A DNA stretch of 64,000 nucleotides from Plazaster borealis (lineage: Eukaryota > Echinodermata > Asteroidea > Forcipulatida > Labidiasteridae). The position numbers were made by a program, and so were the translations under genes. Positions 25,901-33,387 of this stretch are shown here, piece by piece. Position 1 is the stretch's first letter, and every line of letters begins with the position of its first letter. The stretch is from contig CM037473.1 in the NCBI GenBank assembly GCA_021014325.1, positions 25,782,822 to 25,846,821 on the forward strand, in the 5' to 3' direction. Under the pieces are notes generated by a model. The model worked only from the letters and a program-made list of their open reading frames with translations, had not been told where the DNA came from and did not search any database.

Positions 25901-28900
25901 ACAGAACAACTAATTAAAATATGCTTTGTCCGAATTTTTGTCCAATTTATATTGAACAAAATTAATTGAAATATTTAACTTTTATTGAGTTGAGGTAGTT
26001 AGAAACTTTCACTTGAAACGAAAAACTCAGTCATAGTTTGTTAAAAAATACAAAAGGGTAACTATCGGGAACCAACATTATCTTACGTTTCCATGATTAC
26101 CAGCACCATGTACAAACAGTTTGTAAGTTAAAAGTATTACGTGCATTGTGCATGGAATACACACAAAAAACCCTACTATATATTTGTTTTCTTCTATGGG
26201 CTGTAAGCACAGAATTCTGTTGCAAAGATTCCTTATGAAATTGGTCCCTGTGTGTTAGTTTGTTTTTTGTTTTTCTTTGGGGGTGTGTTTTGTTTTGTTG
26301 TAAATAACCATGAAATTGCCCATATATGAGAAATGGCGTTTTACACTTACTACACATGTGACTGCTTTTCGGTGTCCGACAAAGTCCATATTCGCTTTCC
26401 ATCCATCTCGGTCGATGATCTGAGCGGTTGGTCCCCTGTTGTTCATGGCATGTGCGGATACAACATAGGCGCCATCGGGGGACCAGCTAAGCCTTAGGAT
26501 GTGCGTTGTGCCACCACACTGTGTCAGGAAGTCACAACAAGTAAAATAGTAAAAATAATAACAACAATAATAATAACACAGTACTTATATAGTGACATCA
26601 CATAAAAATCTTCATGCAATTTATAACAATAATTTAGGCAACTAAACAAACAGATCATTTTTTTCAGAGTGATTTGAATTTATTTTTGGTTCTAACAAAT
26701 TTGACATGATGTGGGAGAGTTCTAAAGAGAATGTAATAAGTGAATGAAGAACCGAGTTATGTGAGTGCAAAACAACTCACATAACTCATGTCAATATGGC
26801 AGCCCCGAGTCAACCCATTTTCTTTTAATTTCATAGTTCTATCAAAAAAATCTTCAACCCAACAACTACATAATAGCCACCACTAAAAAAATACATTCCA
26901 ACTGTTTTTTTTCACTTCAAAAAACGATATAATCCACAATAACTTTAAGCTCTCTTAAAAGGGTAAAGCTATTTCTAAAGCACCCGCAAACACCGAAGAA
27001 ATACATTGGCTGTTTGCTGCTTACGCTCGCTACTAAAGTTGGCGACGCACAACTAGTTCCACCAGAAGTTCCACAAATGGAATCATCTTTACAATGTTCG
27101 TGCAAGTTGAACGTACCCTTGATATTTTTAACAAGCCTCAAAAGTTATGTCTGATGTTTGGTCTAGATTTTATTTGTGCTTAGTACACTTAATAATCAGT
27201 GATATAATCAGTGATATCATGTCTGCCAGTAGGCATCTCAGCTTAATATATAACATATAAATAAATGTAACAAACCTCTTCAAATGGCTGGAAGATTGCT
27301 GTTTCCTCTTTCCAGTCCATCGTTCTCCAAATCCTAAGACTTTTATCATCAGACTAGTAGTCAAAAGAAAAATACAGAAAAATAAACAACATCAACAGTT
27401 TGACTCTGAAAATTAAAGGCAATAAAAACTTACTTGGTAAGAAGTACAGCAGCTTTGGATAGTATAATGCAGTTTGAGATACTTTTCACTTAATAGAAGT
27501 ACTGCGGTTATGGAAAAAGATATCACTTTTTATCCCCAAAAATTGAATCTGAGAAGCATTACTGACAGTAAAGTTCTCAGATTGTGTATTCAAATTGCAG
27601 ATTATTTTTCCTGCGTGGACATAACCGCTCAAGATTTTCGGCAATATCTCAAAAACGCTACCACCTTTTGAAATGAAATTTGTACAGGTTAGTTTTATTG
27701 TATATATCTACGGTAATCTATGGTATATATTTTATATAACTAAAACGATTTGAAACAAACAGTGGGTTCCAATTACCAAACATACATATCACTTAGAAAC
27801 ATAGTATTAAGCACGGGATAGATGTATGTTATTATTAGGTGTTCGTGCAATATGAGCACGAACACCTCTTGTTATTGTTCCGTTTTTTTTTTTTTTTTCT
27901 TCTCCATCTTCTTCTTCCCTAGAACTCTTCTCGACAGCATAACTCAACATTGAAACTGAATTGAACCTTGAAACTCATCAGACAATTGAACCTCAATATG
28001 AGGACGGCACAATTGTCATGACATCATGATGACGTCATCAGGTGTCGAATTACAACGTTTTTAAAGTTGAAAAATGACCATTTGGTATTTGCTGTATCTC
28101 ATTGAATATGAAAGCTATGATGTTCATAATTGGGCATGTGATAGATCAAGACTGGGGCTACATTTCAAAAGTTAACGTCAAAATCGTATGACCTTTTCTT
28201 CAAGGTCATGCCCTAGGTCAAAGTTTGCCATTGGTTTTTTTCTTGAAAAACATCAATTTCGGGCTCATCTACGGCATAACTCAAGATTGAAATTGAATTT
28301 TACATTGAAACTCATCAGACATTTGAACCTAAATATCAAGACGACACAAACTTGATGATGTCATGATGACGTCATCAGGTATTGAATTACATTAAATCAA
28401 AGTTTAATATTTGAAAAAAAATCATAACTCATGAACGACATGTTGGATTTTTACAATCTATACATCATCGGAAAGTTCGTTAAAGGTCCAACAAACGCTA
28501 CACAGAAAGTGACCCCATTTGACCTTGACTTCCAGTTCAACCCGGAAATTTAAAATTATATAAATTTCGTATCTCAAAAACTACTTATCATTTCAGCATA
28601 ATTTCTCCATCAGGTTGTAGAACGTTGAGCCAGCTCAAACTTTTGCACAGAAATAACAACATTTTGATATTTACATCTTGTCTTATGACCACCGGCATTA
28701 AAGCGCACGTTTGTGTTGACCCAATTTGATAACGCAAGATGGTGTAATAACACGTGTACAGACACACGTACATTGTGCGTGTAGTTCAGTTTACACCAAC
28801 TACATGTAGGAATACATTAATTTAGCATCGCTGTTACCTTGTATATTGCGCACCCCGGCATGAAGATAATCCATGTTATACTTGAAAAATTCGTAACTCC

Positions 28901-31900
28901 TGAACCACACATTCGATTTTTACAATCTATACATCATCTGAAAGGTCTTTGTAAAACCTAACATACGCTACACTTATTGTGACCCCGTTTGACCCTGACT
29001 TCCGGTTCAAAGCGGAAGTTGAAATTTAATGTTTCAAAATTCATAATTCCTGAACCACAGGATGGATTGTTACAATCTATACACCATTGGACAAGTATGT
29101 AACAACTTAACAAACGATATACAGAATGTGACCCCAAGTGACCTTTACTTCCTGTTCAAACCGGAAGATGAAATTTAATATTTGAAAAAATCAGAACTCC
29201 TGAACCACACATTGGATTTTTATCATCTATACATCAGCAGAAAGGGCTCCAAAGATTTAAAAAAACGCTACACACTGTGACCTCATTTGACCTTGACTTC
29301 CGGTTCGAACCGGAAAGTAAAAGTTAATGTTTCAACAAATCGTTTGAGGTTTACAATCCATACATCATCTAAAACGTCTTCATAAACTAAATGCGCTACA
29401 CATAATGTGACCCCTATATGACCTTGACTTCCGGTCCAAACCGGAAGTTGATGTTAAATTTTTAAAAAATTTCATAACTCCTTCACCAGGCATTGGATTG
29501 ATAAGGTAGAATGTTTATTCATTCAATCACTCCCCACGAACACCTTGTTTTTGTCACATGACAAAAACTGAAAGTCTAGTTATGATTATTATTGGTAAAA
29601 AAAAATAGCTCCAAAGGCTTGACTAAAACTACCACAATTTTTAATATATGTGTACCTGAGATGCGATGTATTTTCCAACTGGGTCCCACGTCACACCTTT
29701 AACGAGACCAGAGTGACCACTTAGTACAGAAATAATCTCTGAAAAAAAAGGACAAACAAGAATTTATCAAAAAATGCAGAGAGCAAATACCCGGATAATA
29801 AAAAGAGAATATCAAACAATAAGCAATGAATATGCTAATTATATTTATGCATATGCATGATTATGAACACAAGTGGGCCCAATTTCATGGCTCTGCTTAC
29901 CGCAAGCAAAGAATCGGCAGCTCTATGAAATTGGACCCCGAGTCCAATTTGTTAGAGTTGCTTAAGCACTGAATATTGCTTAACAATTTGCTGCTGAGCA
30001 CAAATAAGCAGGGTACCAGTCACAGATGGTGCATGTAAAATGGTATTATGGCTGGTAAACTTATTCTGGTAAGCATATTTTTGTTATGCTTAGCTACTAT
30101 TTGTGCTTAAGCAGCTCTATGAAATTGGTTTTTGGTCATCTGCTTTCTACATCAAATATTTGTGGAACCCCCGAAAACGTGAAATCTAGATTGTTACTCT
30201 TTACCTGGAAACTTGAGTGCATTCCATATGACAATACTATTGTCAATGCTGCAGGACGCCAGCCAAGCATCATGTGGGGACCAGGCAACATCGAGAACAT
30301 CTGTAAAATGGTCAGTTATTAATTAGTCAATACATTCTGTTTCTGAATCTGAATTATTTAGTCAGAAAAGCATCCTTATGGAAACATCACAACAACTTTT
30401 GTAAAGAAGACAACAAAGAAGTTCCAGGTTTAGACGTGGGAGGAAAACTCTAAAGAGGGAAACCCACGCAGTCAGGTAGGATCTGAAAACCCAATCCACA
30501 TGCAATGCTTCGGTCCGGGAATCGAACCAGGGTCTACAGAAGAGAAAGGCAGGGAAGAAACCACTGAGCCAACCCGACTGCCCAAACGTATAACATCCAT
30601 TCTAAGTACAGCATGATGTTTTGAAGAGGGGCTCCAAGGTCAAATTCAGTTTAGTGATGGATACTAAAATGGTGTAACATTCCAATTACGTGTCACCTAC
30701 CTCCAGTGTGAGATCGCAGAGTGTGAGCGCATCTCCACTGTTCAATATTGCTCTTGCCTGAACCAAAGACTCTAGAGGTCCCTCCGTAACTAAACACAAC
30801 AAACAAAAGTAATTCAAAAATGACACTAACCAATTTACTTGGATGACATATGAATTAACAAACTTTGTTGGGACAGACCTAAGTCGTAATTTGTTCAATA
30901 CCCAGTCTATCTCTAGGGGAAGGGGGATGGGGGGGAGAGGGCTCAGACACTGTTGTTACAAGTAAGGTCTATTTTACCTGATCATCTGCCACACCATGAC
31001 CATTCTATCATCAGCCCCCGAGGCAAGGTAGTAGCCATTATTGGACCATCGGACGCTATTAACACAAGCTGTGAATATACACAAGAAGATTGTAGAGTCA
31101 ATACATACATGCAAAACAAAATAATGAAGACAAGATATCAGTCGAAGACCACGTCCGAATTGCTGCATCATCATGGGTTGAAGTTTCTCATCCCCATTTC
31201 TGATTAACAGCATCATGAGATTTGTCTCTGGATCCAACTCACCTAAATGATTGTCCATCTCACACAGAATCTTGGGTACATTTTCGTTCTTTTCGTCGTC
31301 TTCCTTGCGGACCGGGGCCATGTTCCAAATGATGACCCTACCAGAGTCTTCCCCTAATTGAGAAATCATAAAAAATAAAATGATTCCAGAGAACATATTG
31401 TAAGTATATTGGAGACTACCAGATTAGCTTGAATTAAAATTCTCAGTCAACTACCACTCTGCTCCCCCCCCCCAAAAGGGCCCCAAAACATAACAATACA
31501 GTCAACTCTCATTAAGACAAGCTGAAAAGTTACAAGATACCTGTACTGTAGTAATCACTAAAAGATTTCTTATGAATAGTATATAATAGCAAACTGCAAA
31601 AAAACATATCCGAGCGGATAAGAACATCGGACTCAAGCTCTGGTGTTTCTGATCAGCAGAGTGTGGGTTCCAGTCGTGACACTTGTGTCCTTAAGCAAGA
31701 CACTTATCAATTATTGCTGCGTCCTTCGGATGGGACGTAAAGCCTTAGGTATGCGTTGTATATACCCACAGCAATCGCACGCTGCGGCGAGTGCACACAG
31801 TATGAAAATTGGTCCAACTGAGAGTTTGACGTCATGATGGTTTCTCCGAAAATCGTAAATTTGCAGCTCAAAACAAAATCGTGAGTACATTTAAGTGCCT

Positions 31901-33190
31901 GATGTTGCATCTTAGACATATGAAGAAGCCAGTAGGTGTTTTTTGTTGGGTATTTTTGTCATTCTAAGGCATTTTTTGTGTCAACTTATATCAATTTGAA
32001 GATCGCTGTGCGTATATGCAACGCATACCTGGGGCGCTAGTACGACCGCAGATGTCAAAATTTCAAAACAATTAGTACAGCGCCCCAGTTACTGGGTCTA
32101 GGTTTTTCAGATTATTTTCAGAATAATTTTACCTTGTCCACCAGTGGCAAACCTTGATCCATCTGGATGGATGTCAATACCAAAGATAGGTTTTCCTGAA
32201 GAAAAACAAATTATACGCAAATTTTAATAAGAATATATCTTTACTTCTGCAAAAATTCATGACACTTTATTAAACCATTTACAATAAAACAAACAACAGT
32301 ATTTCATAGCCGAAATAAAGGTAATTACCTCCAATTGTCCCAGATGCATGCCCCTTGAAATGTTTCAGCACAAATAAAAATGTCCCTTATTAATGGCAAC
32401 CAAAACTTAGGCCTACTTGGTAAGAAGTACAGCAGCTTTGGATATTGCATTTTGAGAAACTTTTAACTTCAAAGTACTGCGGTTATGGAAAAAGATATAA
32501 CTTTTTATCCCCAAAAACTTGAATCTGAGAAGCAGTAGGGGAACCTCTGGCCAATTTTTAAATTTTTTGTTTTTTTGTTTAAAAGGGTAACACTAACTAA
32601 CAAAACCTTTTCAATAGCATGAATAGTATTTTGTTAATTAATACAAAATAAGGAAAAAAAGTCATGCATTGTGGTTCTATTTTGTTTTACAACTCATAAT
32701 TTAATGGCCGTTGTGCCTTTTCTATTTTTCACATTTTTGGCCTTGGTGCCCTATCTACTGCTAGCCCTAAGTGCCCTCCAAAATTTGGCTTACTCCGAGT
32801 CAAAGGCCAAAAGTCACGAAAGTGGCCTTGCCCTAAAAAAAATTCGAGGCCTGAAAATGTGTACAAACTTCTTCTGATAGCGCTCGCTTTTGAATCAACC
32901 TTCAGTCCATGTTAATTTCCCATATGGGGGACAGAATCTCCGGGGGACAGATTTCCCTAGGACACCGGCACCGCGGCGGCAAGATATACACTACCTAATG
33001 CCTAAATTTAATCAAGTTTTATTGCCTGCAAAAAAAGAACAAGACTTTGACTTTTTGTGGTTGTCATCAAATGTCATGATTGTAAATTTGTCAATAAAGG
33101 CACCCCTAACACTCAAGTTGTTACATTCAAAAAATTAACACCACTATACTCACCATCATGGTTTACCCAGGTGGGCTTCAAAAGCTTCAT
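10939..33190 (-). CDS. HIRA: HIRA histone H3.3 chaperone (complete, 27 coding exons)
   Basis: Encodes the nuclear HIRA subunit, which with ubinuclein and CABIN1 deposits histone H3.3 independently of replication. Coding exons in ascending order: 10939-11067, 11292-11386, 12451-12614, 13992-14114, 15098-15203, 15767-15825, 16526-16687, 17238-17331, 17889-18048, 18571-18811, 19161-19435, 21179-21344, 21811-21902, 22543-22749, 23708-23813, 24668-24738, 25422-25478, 25835-25888, 26351-26518, 27276-27353, 29656-29738, 30205-30300, 30701-30789, 30978-31068, 31243-31353, 32133-32195, 33154-33190. They total 3177 nt with unbroken phase, giving 1058 residues (human 1017). The start reads [20 protein letters not shown], as in the family. 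WD40 propeller is about residues 1-370. The B domain (about 438-467, [15 protein letters not shown]) carries the ASF1-binding RRRI stretch. An Ala-rich linker spans about 525-695 and the Hir domain about 750-1000, followed by a conserved C-terminus (about 1017-1058). Odd features are the poly-Ala tracts and the repeat-rich introns. All donors are GT and all acceptors AG. Small splice-edge errors are possible in the linker exons. Confidence 0.96.
11147..11180 (+). repeat. Truncated SINE-L head
   Basis: GGCGCGTTGTGGCCGAGCC followed by GTCCAGTGCAG matches only the first part of family L. It is followed by an irregular GTCAAAT/GTCAAAG microrepeat (11230-11272). Lies in the last HIRA intron. Confidence 0.6.
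11690..11872 (-). repeat. SINE-like repeat, family X
   Basis: Contains GGAGGGAGGAAAACCGGAGG and GGGAATCGAACCAGGG (the reverse complement holds a B-box-like GGTTCGATTCCC). A second copy is at about 45600-45775. Same relative orientation in both. Confidence 0.6.
11885..12295 (-). repeat. ~400-bp dispersed repeat, inverted partner of 19670-20015
   Basis: Shares long stretches in reverse complement with 19670-20015, including the GCATAGTGCATGTCTTTA region and the AGACCCCCTGCTTGTTTT region. The pair brackets about 7.4 kb of the 3' half of HIRA. Confidence 0.7.
13256..13447. mobile_element. GGGCCC-type MITE (family G)
   Basis: Begins GGGCCCAATTTCATAAAGC and ends with the inverted GCTTTATGAAATTGGGCC. 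The inside is rich in CTTAGCA/TGCTAAG. It abuts a retroelement fragment at 13448. Family G is the commonest element in the window. Confidence 0.85.
13448..13672 (+). pseudogene. Retroelement C-terminal relic, probably Penelope-like
   Basis: An open stretch encodes [20 protein letters not shown] and then [10 protein letters not shown]. To me this resembles the segment at the C-terminal end of Penelope-like (GIY-YIG) or related retroelement proteins. It is followed by GTCTGAAGAAGCTCC and GGAGTGAAACG, a hammerhead-like core typical of the repeats of such elements. Only the 3' end survives, and its left edge was cut by the adjacent MITE. Family assignment is from memory of the motif. Confidence 0.45.
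13627..13658 (+). ncRNA. Hammerhead-ribozyme-like core (relic)
   Basis: CTGAAGA (13627-13633) fits the CUGANGA core. GCTCC pairs with GGAGT as stem II across a 7-nt loop, and GAAA (13652-13655) follows. Upstream, ATTGG and CCAGT could form stem I. The stem III strand and an NUH cleavage site are not evident, so it is probably inactive. Confidence 0.4.
13781..13954. mobile_element. 174-bp MITE, TACCGTAATTT ends
   Basis: The ends TACCGTAATTTCCTGCGGAT and its near-perfect inverse enclose GCGTCTTATC/GCGCCTTAT motifs. The flanks allow a TA target duplication. This terminal type is widespread in animal genomes. In a HIRA intron. Confidence 0.75.
14255..14445. mobile_element. Degenerate family-G MITE
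   Basis: Internal GGCTAAGCAGAAAATATTGC and a right end GCTCTATCAAATTAGGGC. The left terminus has decayed. Confidence 0.6.
14826..15025. mobile_element. Family-G MITE
   Basis: ACAAATTTCATTAAAGCC at the left and an inverted GATTTATGAAACTGAGC at the right, with GCTAAGCAGTATTTTCTGC inside. Confidence 0.7.
15708..15736. repeat. CAAA microsatellite
   Basis: Seven AAAC repeats just downstream of HIRA exon 22. Confidence 0.9.
15995..16200. repeat. TGCAAAAA-type dispersed repeat, short form
   Basis: Shares GACTTGTTTTGTG then GTACATCCGG, and GAGATACAACATTTTTGCAC, with 43205-43600. Here there are only two to three of the TATCTCG/GCAAAAA units that are expanded at 43.2 kb. Confidence 0.65.
16313..16500. 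mobile_element. Family-G MITE abutting HIRA exon 21
   Basis: Left end CACTTTCATAAAGCC, right end GGTTTATGAAATTGAGCC. Its right end lies about 25 bp from the donor of exon 16526-16687, so it sits inside the splice neighbourhood. Confidence 0.75.
16741..17222. repeat. ~115-bp tandem repeat, four units
   Basis: Units start AATGGTCAGACAGTAGGAGG and include GTAGATGCATTCA and GGCATAGTTTATCTA. Related single copies lie near 56745-56850 and 59300-59465. It fills most of a HIRA intron. Confidence 0.8.
17467..17815 (+). repeat. SINE-L, long-tail subtype
   Basis: Class II tRNA head GTTGTGGCCGAGCGGTC, B box GGTTCGAATCCC, then a tail with GGAGTAGGTGGCAACATGCC. The same tail subtype recurs at 45802-46160. 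Confidence 0.85.
18145..18280. repeat. Dispersed repeat (family S), intact
   Basis: Shares TTTTGGTAATTGTCAA and AAATAACAAACCTGTGA with the copy near 41925-42775, where it is split by a 706-bp element. This copy therefore shows the empty site. Confidence 0.65.
18917..19040. mobile_element. Short family-G MITE remnant
   Basis: CAATTTCATAGAGCTGCTTA on the left and inverted GCTTAAGCAGCTGTATAAA on the right, with a shortened middle. Confidence 0.65.
19490..19650. mobile_element. Family-G MITE, left end eroded
   Basis: Internal GCAGAAATGAGCAGGATACC and an intact right end CTCTATGAAATTGGGCCC. Confidence 0.75.
19670..20015 (+). repeat. ~350-bp dispersed repeat, inverted partner of 11885-12295
   Basis: Matches the element at 11885-12295 in reverse complement. 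Confidence 0.7.
20089..20545. repeat. 24-bp minisatellite derived from a family-G MITE end
   Basis: About 19 units of CTTACATGTTTTATGAGATT plus GCTG. The array starts directly in MITE-like sequence (GCTGCTCCTTAAGCAGAAAA), and the unit resembles the MITE end CTTACAGGCTTTATGAAATT. The unit is divisible by three and lacks stops, so long open frames arise on both strands without meaning. Confidence 0.85.
20706..20950 (+). repeat. tRNA-like SINE, family F
   Basis: A box GGTTGGTACAGTGG, B box GGTTCGAATCC, then GATTGGGTTTTCAGTCCCTA and CCTCCCACATCTAAAACTGA, ending in an AAATAAATAAATAAA tail. Other copies are at 30435-30590 (minus) and 47895-48170 (plus). Confidence 0.8.
21390..21735. repeat. tRNA-like SINE, family D, composite
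   Basis: CGGTGGTCTAGTGGTAAGAC resembles a tRNA-Gly/Glu A box and GGTTCGAATCCCACCCGAG holds a B box. Inverted fragments of the same head flank it (CTTACCACTAGACCACC at about 21409 and 21671). Related to 52310-52720. Confidence 0.65.
22030..22436 (-). repeat. SINE-L copy
   Basis: Minus-strand class II tRNA head (plus strand GGTCACGACACACC), a decayed B box, the CTTAAGGACACAAATGTC body and a tail with TATAGCGCTTTATCACACC. Confidence 0.8.
22920..23235 (+). mobile_element. LINE 3' end fragment (probable)
   Basis: AT-rich 3' UTR-like DNA ending GTAAAGCGCTTTGAGGCTTG, then GGCGCTCTATAAAT and an ATT microsatellite. This is a common 3' end of animal non-LTR retrotransposons. No coding part remains. 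Confidence 0.45.
23345..23610 (-). repeat. Dispersed repeat, family P
   Basis: Contains CATCCCAAAACTTTGGCCCA and TAGAATGCTCCAGATTGCAC. Matches 49550-49660 and 50117-50300 in opposite orientation. Confidence 0.65.
24105..24590. repeat. GACC/GACT/GACA tetranucleotide array
   Basis: Nearly 500 bp of irregular GAC-N repeats in a HIRA intron. Long minus-strand frames through it are low-complexity artefacts. Confidence 0.9.
24995..25410 (+). repeat. SINE-L copy
   Basis: Head GGCGTGTCGTGGCCAAG, B box GGTTCGAGTCCC, body TCCTTCGGATGGGGCG and a tail ending in AAGCGC motifs and an ATT run just before HIRA exon 11. Confidence 0.85.
27431..27785 (+). repeat. ~350-bp dispersed repeat, family R
   Basis: Landmarks: ACTTGGTAAGAAGTACAGCA, TACTGCGGTTATGGAAAAAG, GGCAATATCTCAAAAACGC. 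Full copy inverted at 46810-47155, partial copy at 32411-32545. One short open frame (27474-27671) lies within it. Confidence 0.75.
27837..29580. mobile_element. Element-like block with terminal hairpin and ~150-bp internal repeats
   Basis: Opens with the hairpin AGGTGTTCGTGC/GCACGAACACCT and ends near CCACGAACACCTTG. Between them about five units carry a GACCTTGACTTCCGGTTC-like stretch followed by CCGGAAG (about 28520, 28985, 29138, 29288, 29419). A longer ~400-bp repetition links 27955-28250 to 28280-28560. No coding. It may be a non-autonomous transposon with expanded internal repeats. Confidence 0.5.
29875..30130. mobile_element. Two adjacent family-G MITEs, one deleted to 64 bp
   Basis: 29875-29938 keeps both ends (GGGCCCAATTTCATGGC and CTATGAAATTGGACCCC) but almost no middle. 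A full-length copy follows at once, to about 30130. Confidence 0.7.
30435..30590 (-). repeat. SINE-F copy
   Basis: Reverse complement of the family-F head and body (CCCAATCCACATGCA, GGGAATCGAACCAGGG, CCACTGAGCCAACCCGAC). Confidence 0.75.
31606..31800 (+). repeat. SINE-L copy, truncated
   Basis: CCGAGCGGATAAGAACATCG head, a damaged B box (GGGTTCCAGTCGTGAC) and the CCTTCGGATGGGACG body. Confidence 0.75.
32411..32545 (+). repeat. Family-R repeat, partial
   Basis: ACTTGGTAAGAAGTACAGCA through GAATCTGAGAAGCA, colinear with the first 130 bp of 27431-27785. Confidence 0.7.
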
Positions 33191-33387
33191 TTTCACTCCT
33201 AAATGGAAGCTTCCTACGACCAAAACAAAGCCTCAAGTCGGTCTTTCAAAGACGTGCGCCCGCCGCGTGAGCGGCCATTTTTGAAATGCTGTCATTTATC
33301 AGTCACCAGAGGGCGCGCTTCTCCAAAACAGAAAAGTTGATTCTCAAAAAACAAAGTCAGTGAGGTTTTGGAAACTCTGTCGTTATC
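33191..33387. promoter_or_regulatory. Shared bidirectional HIRA/ZMAT5 promoter region
   Basis: The 197 bp between the two start codons must hold both 5' UTRs and core promoters unless non-coding first exons lie elsewhere. It has a short GC-rich patch (CGCCCGCCGCG near 33258), a GGCCATTTTT YY1-like core just after it, and a CTCF-like CCAGAGGGCGC at 33306-33316. I see no TATA box. Motif calls are by eye. Confidence 0.6.

Noticed and set aside
10939..33190. U12-type introns in HIRA or GIT, prompted by neighbouring ZMAT5
   Set aside because: No RTATCCTT donor was seen at any exon boundary; all donors look U2-type.
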